Of a stretch of DNA of 64,000 bases, positions 8,820 to 17,347 are shown piece after piece; the stretch's first letter is position 1; the number at the start of each line of letters is the position of its first letter. Both the position numbers and the translations under genes were made by a program. The stretch lies in NCBI GenBank assembly GCA_937897615.1, contig CALCNO010000201.1, forward strand, positions 1 through 64,000. The letters run 5' to 3'. The notes beneath the pieces are model-generated. The model had not been told where the DNA came from, searched no databases, and saw only the letters and a program-made list of their open reading frames with translations. The stretch is from an uncultured Anaerolineaceae bacterium. GTDB taxonomy: Bacteria > Chloroflexota > Anaerolineae > Anaerolineales > Anaerolineaceae.

Positions 8820-9575
8820 CTATACTTCGAACAACTCTTGCTCGTTAAATTCCCCAGCAGTGGTGCCACGATTGCAATAGGAGCGGTACTGGCAGTAGCG
8901 ACAGGTAGCCAGGTGTTCGGTCATGGCAAAATCATCATCAGGGTTTTGAGCGATCTCTTCTATCAGCCTTTGAAGTTCAACCTGGAAACCCGCAATTGCT
9001 TTTGCATCGAACCGAAAGGGCTGTGGCTGCTGTGGGAACTCTGGATACCAGTAGGTCATTTCAATTGCTTCAGGAGCTTTACCTTGTTGCGCCAAAAAAG
9101 TGTGCAACACCAATGGATAGACTTTGGTTTGCATGCGTTCCGCCAGCCTTGGCATGGCGGGTTGTTTGAGGTTGGTCTTCCAATCGTAGATTGCATACTG
9201 GCCGTTGGGTTTTTGCAATAGAAGGTCAAAATGGGCGGTGAGGCGAAAACCGCTAAATGGCAGCGTGATGGCCTTTTCCGGCCACAGGCTGCCTGAAGGC
9301 TGCAAACCCAGCGACAGGAAAGCGCGCCACCACCTTGTCATTTCATCCGAATCGATACTTTCCTCAATCACCTGTGCCGGGATGCCCGTGAGATACTGGC
9401 GGCAAAGCAGGTGAAACTGCGTTCCGGCTTTCATTCGCTCTTCTTGGATGCGCACAGGCTCACTTTGATTGGCCGGCCAATCCAGCCTCTCGATCTCTTC
9501 GAGGAAGAAGCGCCGTTTGCAATCAACATAGTGCTGCAAGCTGTTCTGGCTGAAGATAAAATCACTCGGAAGCAT
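8820..9575 (-). CDS. PD-(D/E)XK nuclease with AddB/Cas4-type Fe-S cysteines
   Basis: 251 residues. The RecB-family nuclease core is visible: Asp117 (RLTAHFDLL), Asp131-x-Lys133 (IYDWKT) and the QxxxY motif Gln149-Tyr153. Cys19 near the N-terminus and Cys225, Cys228 and Cys234 near the C-terminus (CRYCQYRSYC) match the split four-cysteine [4Fe-4S] arrangement of AddB and Cas4. It should be a DNA exonuclease, probably working with the two helicases encoded directly upstream. Its start overlaps the upstream helicase gene by 14 bases. No cas genes are nearby, so a CRISPR role is unlikely. Confidence 0.85.
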   Translation of the reverse strand: MLPSDFIFSQNSLQHYVDCKRRFFLEEIERLDWPANQSEPVRIQEERMKAGTQFHLLCRQYLTGIPAQVIEESIDSDEMTRWWRAFLSLGLQPSGSLWPEKAITLPFSGFRLTAHFDLLLQKPNGQYAIYDWKTNLKQPAMPRLAERMQTKVYPLVLHTFLAQQGKAPEAIEMTYWYPEFPQQPQPFRFDAKAIAGFQVELQRLIEEIAQNPDDDFAMTEHLATCRYCQYRSYCNRGTTAGEFNEQELFEV

Positions 9576-11787
9576 GGGCGTTCTCCTTGTGGAATTCGGA
9601 TAAAGCCTGCAACGGCAGCGCCATCTGGCAATTATCGCGTTTGCCGGTGTTCCAGGTGATGATGAGTGATTCGCGCGCACGCGTGATGCCCACGTACAGC
9701 AGGCGCAAACGTTCGGCGGCGTAATCTCTGCGAGACATCCGCGAAGCCTCTCCCGGTTGCTGCGGCAACTCTTTTGGATTGCCGCGGTAGAGGAATTTCA
9801 GCATGGCAATGAGCTCGGCTTCCACGTTCAGTTTGCCCTGGATGAACCATTTTTCCCCTTTGTACTGGTCGATTTCCTGGAGCGAGGGGAAATCATAATT
9901 ATTGACCGACATCAGGTAAACGCGATCCCACTCCAGGCCTTTGGCTTTGTGGTAGGTGGTGACCAGCACTTTGCCTTTATGAAGTTCCGGGTTAAAACCG
10001 CTATCGTCTTCGCTAAAGCCCAGGAATTTGCGCTCGTTGCTGCTAATCTCTGCCAGTTCGGTGATGAATTGTGGCAGGCGATACTCCGGGTGGTTGCGGC
10101 TGACAAATTCCATCATCAGGGAAAGTTTGTGGCTCAGTGCAAGGTCATGGGGCAGGGTAAACAGATCGCTTGCCATGAGCAAAAGCAACTGGTCAATGGG
10201 CAGCGCCGCCGAAAAATGCCAGCGCCTCATGTACTCGCAAAAGCGTGTAAGAGCTTCGCAGCCAGCAAGTTGAGGATCAAGTGTCTCCGTTACTACCTCA
10301 CCGGGGTACAACAAGTCTTCCAGGAAATGCAACTTTCTCAATTTTGCCAGCAGCGAGAGCAATGTAGGGTCTTCGTCGTCACCTTCAGTGGTGAAGCGTT
10401 GATGGTGTTCAAAAGCAACCGTGAATTTGACCACATCGGTTGGATTGGATATGGCGTTGAGGCATTTCTCGGTCAGGCGGGTAGTTCTACGCGTGCGGTC
10501 AGAGCTTTGCAGCATTTCCACCACCTCAATGCCCTCCTCTTTTAACTTTCCAACGATCTCCTCGGCAAAGTTGTTAATGGGACACAGAACTGCCACAGTC
10601 TTTTGCGGGTTTTCCGGCAGCCATTTTTTCAGCGAGCGGGTAACAGAAGCGATTTCCTGCTCTGGGGTGTTTTTTTGTGTTTGGATGTAAACGGCGGCCG
10701 GGTGGTCTGGCGGATTGGGCTGTGGGTCATCGGGCGGTGCGGGTTCGATTAGCGGCAGTGAAAGTGAATCGCGCAGGGATTCTACGGGGTGCTGCGCGTT
10801 AGTCCATTGCACCAGGTAATTGGCCAGGTTGATGATGCTTTGATTCGAGCGACCCGAATTGGGCAGGTCTTTACGTACCACGCCGTCTTCTTGTAAAAAC
10901 TGGCGCAGGAATTTTGGGTTGGCTGTGGTGAACGTGTCGTAAATGGCCTGGTTGGTATCGCCCACTCTCACCCAGTTGCCCTGCTCGCCGGCCAGTTTGC
11001 GCAGGATCGCCTCCTGTATCGCGGAAGAATCCTGGGCTTCGTCTTCCAGAATAAAAGGCCAACGGTATTGCAGCCGGTGTAAATAATCGGGATCGGATTC
11101 CAGCACGCGCATAGCCAGCCTGGTAAGGTCGTTGAAGTCCACCGCGTTGCGCATCCGCAGCCCGCGCTGGTACTCTGTGTACACTTCTACGCCAAAATCG
11201 AACAAAGGATGCTGAAAATGGTGCGCCTCTGCCAGGGCTTTGATCTCGGCAGGCTCCAGTTGAAAGTCTTTGGCCTGGCTGATGAAACTGGTAGCCGTAT
11301 CGGCAAAAAGCACAAACCAATACTTTTGTGTTGCATAATTTTTGTCCAACTCGATTGCGGGGTCAAGGTAAATCTCTGCAAGCTCCGGGTGATCTCGCAG
11401 GTAAGTTGTGCTGATCTGGCTGATCATCAGCCGGCATTCATTTTCATCCGCAATGGAAAACTGGTCGGAGACGCCGGCAAGGTCAGGCCGCTCTTTGATG
11501 ATATCGTGTGCTAGCCCGTGCAGCGTCCGCACGCGGTAACCCATCCTCTGCAGCAGCCCGGCTTGTTGAGTGAACTGTGAGATGCGGTTGGCAAAATTAT
11601 CCACGGCTGAATTGACCAGCGTCACCACCAGAATTTCCTGGTCATCGGCGATCATCCCTTTGGTGATGATCAGGGAAGCCAGGTAAGACAGGGTATGTGT
11701 TTTGCCGCTCCCCGGCACGGCGGGAATGCCCATGCGGCCGGATTCGTAGGTGAGTATCTCTGCTTGCCTGGGGCGCGGTTTATACAT
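9562..11787 (-). CDS. UvrD/AddA-type superfamily 1 DNA helicase
   Basis: 741 residues with a complete set of SF1A motifs: Walker A GSGKT (26-30), Walker B/motif II EDEAQD, motif III VGDTNQAIY, motif V TTYHKAKGLEWDRVYL and motif VI YVGITRARESLI. It should be an ATP-driven 3'-5' DNA translocase. There is no C-terminal nuclease domain, unlike full-length AddA; a nuclease is instead encoded by the next gene. Its start overlaps the end of the preceding helicase gene by 8 bases, and the whole run looks translationally coupled. Confidence 0.92.
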   Translation of the reverse strand: MYKPRPRQAEILTYESGRMGIPAVPGSGKTHTLSYLASLIITKGMIADDQEILVVTLVNSAVDNFANRISQFTQQAGLLQRMGYRVRTLHGLAHDIIKERPDLAGVSDQFSIADENECRLMISQISTTYLRDHPELAEIYLDPAIELDKNYATQKYWFVLFADTATSFISQAKDFQLEPAEIKALAEAHHFQHPLFDFGVEVYTEYQRGLRMRNAVDFNDLTRLAMRVLESDPDYLHRLQYRWPFILEDEAQDSSAIQEAILRKLAGEQGNWVRVGDTNQAIYDTFTTANPKFLRQFLQEDGVVRKDLPNSGRSNQSIINLANYLVQWTNAQHPVESLRDSLSLPLIEPAPPDDPQPNPPDHPAAVYIQTQKNTPEQEIASVTRSLKKWLPENPQKTVAVLCPINNFAEEIVGKLKEEGIEVVEMLQSSDRTRRTTRLTEKCLNAISNPTDVVKFTVAFEHHQRFTTEGDDEDPTLLSLLAKLRKLHFLEDLLYPGEVVTETLDPQLAGCEALTRFCEYMRRWHFSAALPIDQLLLLMASDLFTLPHDLALSHKLSLMMEFVSRNHPEYRLPQFITELAEISSNERKFLGFSEDDSGFNPELHKGKVLVTTYHKAKGLEWDRVYLMSVNNYDFPSLQEIDQYKGEKWFIQGKLNVEAELIAMLKFLYRGNPKELPQQPGEASRMSRRDYAAERLRLLYVGITRARESLIITWNTGKRDNCQMALPLQALSEFHKENAHASE

Positions 11788-13897
11788 GGCTGGTAGTCTC
11801 CTGCAGGTGCATCTTTTTCAAGAGCGTTTGCACAGCCATCATCAACGGGCCGCGTTCTTCATTCCCCTGCTGGTCAATTGCCACAGGAATTAGGATCACT
11901 TTTTCTGTACAACGATTGAGCATGCCCTCCACAAGGCGGGCCAGATTTCTCTGGTTGGTAGCATACTCGTTCTCATCAGTCCAGCGCAATCCTTCTTCCC
12001 AGTTACGGCTCAGCACATAGGGCTGGGTGAGGGGTTGATCGAGCCTGGCCCACCAGCCGGTGGAGCCAATATCCAGCCAGAATTGGTATTTGACAGCTTT
12101 GTTGCGCATCAAAAATGAGTGAGCCGGCGAGATCAAAATGCTGTTTTGGGTCTGATGCTCGCGTTCCGGGTTCAGCGAAGAAAGGATGCCCGTTTCCACC
12201 AGCCTGGCGTATACCTTTCCAACTTCATTGGCGGCAATCGCCGAATCGCTCTCAACCGTCTGGCGGAATTGCCGGCAGGAATGGCTCAGTTGGCTGACAA
12301 GCCCCGCATTGGTGGTGTTCAGATGGAAGTTGTATCCTTCCTGTGAGAGCACTTCGCCAAAAAGCCGACTCCAGAAAACGTCCAGGTCTGTTTCGCTGAG
12401 ATTAGCTTGTTCTACCAGCCAGGTGCGCAGATGCTCATAACGCTGCCCAACCTGCCGGGTGATCCGCTCGCGCAGGCTGTTCTTTTCGATATCGAGGGGG
12501 CGCAGGCCGGGGTGCTCGCCGGAGGCGGAAAAGGAAATCTGTGCCAGCATATCTGCACGTACCAGGTCACATCCGCTGATGGTGGTCATCAGTGCGTTGC
12601 GCACATCCTCGCGTATCAGTGGTGGGTCAACCCATTGATATGCCAGCTTTGCCAGTGTGAGCATTGCCTTCACTGCCGGCTCGTCTTTGAGTCCGCGCGA
12701 CGGGCGGAAAGCCTGTATGGGGATTCCCAGCGCGGTAAAGCGTTCAACGGTGGAAAAAAGCAACGAATCGCTGAGGAATGGGGTGAGGATCGCAATGTCG
12801 CTGGCCTGTACATTCTCGGTGTTTATTAATTGCTGAACTTTGACAGCAATGGTCTCCAAGGCCTCGGGAATGAAGCGGCAGGGCTGAATTTCCATTGCCT
12901 GTGCAATGGCTGCGCTATCAGGACCGTTCACCTTGTGTGTGCTGATGGATTCAGTGAGGGCTGCCGAAAATGCCGAGATTTGCCGGGGCTGCACAAACTT
13001 CTCTTCGAGGCGGATGGTTTGCGCAGTTGCGCGGGCAAACCTCTCGGCTGAGATCGGATCGGCGCCGAGGAAGGTGCGGAAGCCGCCATTTTCATCAAGG
13101 GTGAGCAGCGCGGATTGCAGATCAGGCAGCCATTCCTCAATGATGTCGTGAGCGACGGGATAATCCTCCTCAATGTTCTCGTAGATCAGGTGCTGGTATC
13201 GGCTTTTCAGATACTGGCGGAAGAGAAAGGATTTCCACAAATGCTTACTGAATACCTGGATCTGGAGCGAGAAATCTAGCAGGTTCTGTTCCAGGCAGTA
13301 TTGCCTGAAGAGCATTGCACATTCCTGCACCTGCGCAAAGGTGGCGGTTTGGTCGGCTTTACCTGCCCACGCGCCGGAAAGCTTGCCTGAAATTCCTTCT
13401 AGTGCAAAGCCCACCACGGCGCACTTGTTCAGGTTATCGATGATCTGGCTGTACAGCCGGATACGGTCAATGGAAATATTGCTGAAGTACCCTTTGTCGA
13501 TCAGGGGATCGATCTGGCGTGCCAGGTAATACTGGGCCAGTTCCAGCGTCAAAAAGACAGGTGGTTTCTTGTACTGCGTGAAGCCGGCTTCCTTGGCGAT
13601 GAGCGGCCAGAACAACGCGATCGATCGCTGTGCCAGCCCGCCGATGGTGAGGAAGGACTGCGGCGCAGCGGCATTAAAATCCGGGTCATGGATCGCGTCA
13701 ATATAAGGTTGCAACAGGCTGCGCTGCGGGGCTAGCACCAGAATGCTATCCGGGTCTTTCACCTGACCGCAGAGCGCTTTGAATCGTTCAACAGAGGCGC
13801 TGGTTTTTCCACACCCGGCTGACCCCCGCACGAGCAGGGTGCCTCTGTCTGCGAGTTGGATGATCTCTTTTTGGCGCTCTGTAAATACTTTTACCAT
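11780..13897 (-). CDS. AddB-like degenerate SF1 helicase
   Basis: 705 residues. Walker A is intact (GSAGCGKT, 25-32), but where SF1 helicases carry DExxD/Q this protein has LIYENIEED, so the catalytic Asp-Glu pair reads Glu-Asn. The late motifs (TYHxxKGLE, TRA) are not recognisable. The C-terminal part retains a helicase 2-like fold pattern (ISPAHSFLMRN, FWLDIGSTGWW). This is the profile of AddB, whose helicase fold is largely structural, used for strand separation or Chi-like recognition. The frame is open to 14095; I chose the ATG at 13897 because homology-like sequence starts there, 5 bases after the exonuclease stop. Confidence 0.82.
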   Translation of the reverse strand: MVKVFTERQKEIIQLADRGTLLVRGSAGCGKTSASVERFKALCGQVKDPDSILVLAPQRSLLQPYIDAIHDPDFNAAAPQSFLTIGGLAQRSIALFWPLIAKEAGFTQYKKPPVFLTLELAQYYLARQIDPLIDKGYFSNISIDRIRLYSQIIDNLNKCAVVGFALEGISGKLSGAWAGKADQTATFAQVQECAMLFRQYCLEQNLLDFSLQIQVFSKHLWKSFLFRQYLKSRYQHLIYENIEEDYPVAHDIIEEWLPDLQSALLTLDENGGFRTFLGADPISAERFARATAQTIRLEEKFVQPRQISAFSAALTESISTHKVNGPDSAAIAQAMEIQPCRFIPEALETIAVKVQQLINTENVQASDIAILTPFLSDSLLFSTVERFTALGIPIQAFRPSRGLKDEPAVKAMLTLAKLAYQWVDPPLIREDVRNALMTTISGCDLVRADMLAQISFSASGEHPGLRPLDIEKNSLRERITRQVGQRYEHLRTWLVEQANLSETDLDVFWSRLFGEVLSQEGYNFHLNTTNAGLVSQLSHSCRQFRQTVESDSAIAANEVGKVYARLVETGILSSLNPEREHQTQNSILISPAHSFLMRNKAVKYQFWLDIGSTGWWARLDQPLTQPYVLSRNWEEGLRWTDENEYATNQRNLARLVEGMLNRCTEKVILIPVAIDQQGNEERGPLMMAVQTLLKKMHLQETTSHV

Positions 13898-13902
13898 CGG
13901 GG

Positions 13903-14493
13903 CTAATAAGGTTTTCCGGCAAGAGTGTGCAGTACAGCCCGCGTGAGCAGAGAATCTGCACTGGCGCGGTGTGCGTTTGGCAGGCTGATGCCAAAATACC
14001 TGCCAGCTTCTTCCAGTTTGAACAGGCGCATCGAGCGCCGCAGCGGATCCCAATCTCCGCGGTACTTTGAAAAAAGCGCCATCAGGTCGAACCACTCAAA
14101 GGATTCCCGCCAGTTGAGGCGGTACTGGGTATGGGTTTGCTGCATCATGCGCAGGTCAAAGGCAGCGTTGTAGGCCACAATGGTCCGGCTAAAGATCAGA
14201 CTGCGAATCTTGGGCCAAAGAACTGGCCAGGCGGGGGATGCTGCTACATCGGCATTGGTGATACCGTGTACGCGCGTGGAAGCGGCAGGGATAGGTTGTA
14301 GCGGTTTCACGGTGGATTGCAGCAGGACGGAGCCATCTGAATCTAGGATGGAGATTTCAACGATCTCATCACGTCTCTCAAGCCCGGTTGTTTCGGTATC
14401 AAGATACACCGGCCGGGCATTAACGATGCGCTCGGCCAGGGCAGCAACATCGCGCTGGATTGGTGATTTTGGGGTCAAACCGGCATCGCTCAC
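13903..14493 (-). CDS. DnaQ-like DEDDh 3'-5' exonuclease
   Basis: 196 residues from a GTG start. ExoI is LDTETTGL (Asp32, Glu34), ExoII is YNAAFDLRMM, and ExoIII is AHRASADSLLTRAVL with the His and final Asp of the DEDDh type. Such enzymes remove nucleotides from DNA 3' ends (DNA polymerase epsilon subunit, ExoX). The GTG at 14493 overlaps the upstream lipoprotein stop as GTGA, the compact coupling used throughout this operon. An earlier GTG at 14505 is in frame but lacks a ribosome binding site. Position before two helicases and a nuclease suggests a role in DNA end processing. Confidence 0.87.
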   Translation of the reverse strand: MSDAGLTPKSPIQRDVAALAERIVNARPVYLDTETTGLERRDEIVEISILDSDGSVLLQSTVKPLQPIPAASTRVHGITNADVAASPAWPVLWPKIRSLIFSRTIVAYNAAFDLRMMQQTHTQYRLNWRESFEWFDLMALFSKYRGDWDPLRRSMRLFKLEEAGRYFGISLPNAHRASADSLLTRAVLHTLAGKPY

Positions 14494-15341
14494 GGTAAGT
14501 TCCACTGAGAGATTTCGTTGACGTTGAAGGAGAAGGTACCAGAATCTACTGCACCACCGTAAATTCCATAATGCCCGGCTGCGGTGATGGCGGAGTCGGT
14601 GAATTCTTTGATCAGGTTCCCGTTTGCATAGAGCTTGATCTCATTGCCCTTCATCCAGACACCAATGCGGTTGGTTTGCCCGGAACCGGTGAGGATGTGA
14701 GAATCCGCCGTCCAGTTGATGATTGTTCCCAGGCCGCCGCCGTCCCATTTCTCTACCATATAAGCGCCGTTGCAGGAGAAACCAATATAGTAACCAAATC
14801 CGTCAGTATAATTTGGCGCTCTGGTGACCAACCCGTAATGGTCGTAACCTGAGCAGTTCACTGTCTGGAAAGTTCCTTCAAGGTAAAAATCTTTTGTTTT
14901 GGGATAAGTGAGTTGGTAACGCCGGCCGTAATTCAGACCCAGGCTGACGAAGGCCATAACGCCGTCGTGCACCGATAAGTTGATGGCGTCGTCCACGTAA
15001 GCGGAGGCAAGGCCAAAATCACTTCCGCTGGTGAAGGTATTGGTATATGCAGGCGTCCCAAGGGAGGTCTTGGGGTCGGCCTGCGGGGTGGCAGTGGGGG
15101 TGCTGGTAACAGTGGGGCTTGCGGTAACGGTGGGCAAAGCCGCGGTAGGGAGCGTATTGGCTGGCTGTGTATCAGCCGGCAGTGCGATGGTCGAGGTTGG
15201 TGCTACCGCTAAAGTTTGAGCTACCCGGGTGGCAACGACACTGGCGGCATCACCGCCTGGGGTCGCCGCGCTTTTTGTGGGGAAGTTGCAAGAGGTAAGC
15301 AAGAGAAGGAAAATGAACGAAACAGCAATAATCTTTTTCAT
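14490..15341 (-). CDS. Thr/Pro-rich lipoprotein with concanavalin-like C-terminal domain
   Basis: 283 residues. The signal peptide ends in a lipobox (LLLTSC, Cys18); a Thr/Pro/Ala-rich linker spans about 45-95. The C-terminal 185 residues form a beta-rich domain with repeated aromatic strands (YGRRYQLTYP, DHYGLVTRAPNY, GHYGIYGGAVDSGTF) that resemble the LamG/3-keto-disaccharide hydrolase (DUF1080) jelly-roll fold. It probably binds a glycan at the cell surface. It is the first gene of the minus-strand operon that continues into the exonuclease, helicases and nuclease; the functional link is unclear. An AAAGGA site precedes the ATG. Confidence 0.8.
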   Translation of the reverse strand: MKKIIAVSFIFLLLLTSCNFPTKSAATPGGDAASVVATRVAQTLAVAPTSTIALPADTQPANTLPTAALPTVTASPTVTSTPTATPQADPKTSLGTPAYTNTFTSGSDFGLASAYVDDAINLSVHDGVMAFVSLGLNYGRRYQLTYPKTKDFYLEGTFQTVNCSGYDHYGLVTRAPNYTDGFGYYIGFSCNGAYMVEKWDGGGLGTIINWTADSHILTGSGQTNRIGVWMKGNEIKLYANGNLIKEFTDSAITAAGHYGIYGGAVDSGTFSFNVNEISQWNLP

Positions 15342-15363
15342 GATGGTTTATCCTTTCTCTCTA

Positions 15364-15369
15364 ATTATA
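15364..15369 (-). promoter_or_regulatory. -10 box of the lipoprotein / DNA end-processing operon
   Basis: TATAAT on the minus strand, 22 nt before the lipoprotein ATG. It is the only promoter-like element I see ahead of the five-gene run, because the internal junctions overlap or are 5 bases apart. Confidence 0.5.
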
Positions 15370-15404
15370 ACGAGAGCCTGATGCCCTGCAATGGCTCCGG
15401 CAAG

Positions 15405-15410
15405 TATAAT
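15405..15410 (+). promoter_or_regulatory. -10 box of the baseplate-J-like / ruvX / mltG operon
   Basis: TATAAT ends 12 nt before the ATG at 15423; the leader would be about 5 nt, without a Shine-Dalgarno site. Confidence 0.45.
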
Positions 15411-15422
15411 TACAGCAGCATT

Positions 15423-16919
15423 ATGAAAACGACCCTGATCCAAATTGAGCCGCATGATGACCTGACCTCGATCAAGGACAAAATGACCTGGTCGCAGAGC
15501 CCGCGCATGCTGCTCTTTTTCCCGCACGGCTATCCGCTGGAGCAAAGCCCGCTGACGCTCAAGTTGATCCGGCGCTACGCAGAATCTTTGGGCGCACGGG
15601 TGGCGTTGATCACGCGCAGCCGGTCGATGCGGGCCATTGCGGAAGAACAGGGGATTCTCTGCTTTGCTTCTGCCCCCCAGGCCGAAAAACGTTCCTGGCC
15701 GGCGGCCAAAATGCCGGTTCCGCGGGGTGAGGTCAAGGGAGCCGAAAAACTAGTGCAGGCAAAAAACGGCTTGGACAGACAACCAAAGGCAAAAGCGGTT
15801 ATCAAAATCCAAAGGCTCATTGCCTACCTTCTGCTTTTATTGCTGGTTGTTTTTGCGGTGATTGTCTTTGTACCGAGTGCCGAGGTGATTGTCTACCCGG
15901 TTTATAACCTGCAAAAACAATCTTATCAGGTGCGAGCGGACCCGGCAGCCACTTCGGTGGAGATCACAGGGATACTCCCTGCACAGACCCTTTCCATTGA
16001 GGTTCAGGGCGAATTGAGCGCGAACAGCAGCGGCAAAGTGGTGATCCCTAAAACAAAGGCGGTGGGACAGGTGGAGATCAGAAATCTGACGACCCGCACA
16101 GTGATCTTGCCGAAAGGTACCATCGTTAGCGCCGGGGACGAAGAACCAGTCGAATTCTATCTGACCTCTGAGGCCTTGCTTCCGGTTGACCCGGCGGGCA
16201 GTGTGGTTGTGGGGGTAGAAGCTGTTCTGGCGGGTGAGGCTGGTAATGTTGGCGGCGGCGCCATCACCCACATTAGCGGCCTGGAGAATGTGGTTTCAAT
16301 TCAGAATCCATTGCCAACAAGCGGCGGGAGTGAGCAATCCTTTCCTACCCCAACGGATGAGGATTACCGCAAACTGGAAACTCAATTGAAAAACCAATTA
16401 CTCAATCAATGCCGTCAAAAAATGGCTGCGCAGCAGCTTGACGGGGTGTCGCTGATTGCCGAGAGCGTCTCTTTGGGAGAGGTAGTGGCATTGGCGCAAA
16501 TCCCCAAAAGCGGGGAGCCTTCCGACCAGGCAACGCTTTCCATCACCACCAGCTGCATAGCGTTCACTGTCGCAGAAGCGGATGAGGAAAAACTGGCCGG
16601 ATTGGTTCTTGACGAAACACTGGCTAACGGCATGATGCCGGTAAATTCGCTGATTGACATTGAATGGTCAGGGGACATCACCAGGGGAAACGACGGTCAT
16701 TACTTCTGGCCTGAGAGTGCCAGCCGCAGTATCATGCCTGCCTGGGATCAGGATAAAGTTGTGCGGCTGCTCTCCGGAAAACCAATTGCAACGGCAACGG
16801 CATTACTGGAGAGCGCCTTTCCACAGGCGCGGGATGCTGTGATACAGGTAACACCGGATTGGTGGGGCTTTCTGCCCATCTTACCCGGAAGGATTGCGCT
16901 GGAGGTTCAGGGCCAATGA
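15423..16919 (+). CDS. Membrane protein annotated in relatives as baseplate J/gp47-like
   Basis: 498 residues. An N-terminal cytoplasmic alpha/beta domain (residues 1-85, SPRMLLFFPHG...LGARVALITRS) is followed by a charged linker, one transmembrane helix (about 132-150) and a large external beta-rich region with GTIVSAGDE and GVEAVLAGEAGNVGGG, the repeat that gives database 'baseplate J' matches. No phage genes surround it. The role is unknown; the fixed company of ruvX and mltG suggests a cell-envelope function. The frame is open to 15216, but only the ATG at 15423 follows a promoter and starts the conserved domain. Confidence 0.72.
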   Translation: MKTTLIQIEPHDDLTSIKDKMTWSQSPRMLLFFPHGYPLEQSPLTLKLIRRYAESLGARVALITRSRSMRAIAEEQGILCFASAPQAEKRSWPAAKMPVPRGEVKGAEKLVQAKNGLDRQPKAKAVIKIQRLIAYLLLLLLVVFAVIVFVPSAEVIVYPVYNLQKQSYQVRADPAATSVEITGILPAQTLSIEVQGELSANSSGKVVIPKTKAVGQVEIRNLTTRTVILPKGTIVSAGDEEPVEFYLTSEALLPVDPAGSVVVGVEAVLAGEAGNVGGGAITHISGLENVVSIQNPLPTSGGSEQSFPTPTDEDYRKLETQLKNQLLNQCRQKMAAQQLDGVSLIAESVSLGEVVALAQIPKSGEPSDQATLSITTSCIAFTVAEADEEKLAGLVLDETLANGMMPVNSLIDIEWSGDITRGNDGHYFWPESASRSIMPAWDQDKVVRLLSGKPIATATALLESAFPQARDAVIQVTPDWWGFLPILPGRIALEVQGQ

Positions 16920-17347
16920 GCCAGGGCAGAGTTTTGGCAGTGGATTTAGGCGAAAAGCGCATTGGGTTGGCGGTGAGCGACCCGGGCCGCGTCCTTGCCT
17001 CACCCCTTTGCGTGATCCAGCATACATCTGGCGCTGCGGATGCGGAAAGGATCATCAAGAAGACCGAAGAACTGGGGGTGAGCTTGCTCGTGGTTGGCAT
17101 CCCATTCAGCGATGACGGCCAGGAATCGCCACAGGCGCGCCATTCCACGAAATTTGCTGCGACCTTAAGGAGCCAAACCCAATTGGAGGTAATCCTTTGG
17201 GATGAAAGTAATAGCACCAAGGCTGCGCAGGAAATCCGGCAGGCGATGGGGGTGACGCGGAAGGGCCGCACTGGACACCTGGACGACTTGGCGGCGGCAG
17301 TGATCCTACAATCTTTTTTGGATGCAGGAGCGCCAGTACCCCAATGA
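16916..17347 (+). CDS. ruvX: RuvX/YqgF family pre-16S rRNA nuclease or Holliday-junction resolvase homologue
   Basis: 143 residues, standard for the family. The RNase H-like core is visible: VLAVDLGEKRIGLAVSD (catalytic Asp10), LLVVGIP and the closing HLDDLAAAVILQSFL with acidic residues. In E. coli YqgF matures the 5' end of 16S rRNA; the older name RuvX comes from similarity to Holliday-junction resolvases. Its ATG overlaps the previous stop as ATGA, and its own stop overlaps the mltG ATG in the same way. Confidence 0.92.
   Translation: MSQGRVLAVDLGEKRIGLAVSDPGRVLASPLCVIQHTSGAADAERIIKKTEELGVSLLVVGIPFSDDGQESPQARHSTKFAATLRSQTQLEVILWDESNSTKAAQEIRQAMGVTRKGRTGHLDDLAAAVILQSFLDAGAPVPQ

Noticed and set aside
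8820..9575. Cas4 and a CRISPR locus
   Set aside because: Cysteine pattern is also that of AddB; no repeats or other cas genes found; two helicases are directly upstream.
15423..16919. Phage baseplate protein and hence a prophage
   Set aside because: No tail, capsid, integrase or lysis genes nearby; the protein has a membrane helix and sits with ruvX and mltG.
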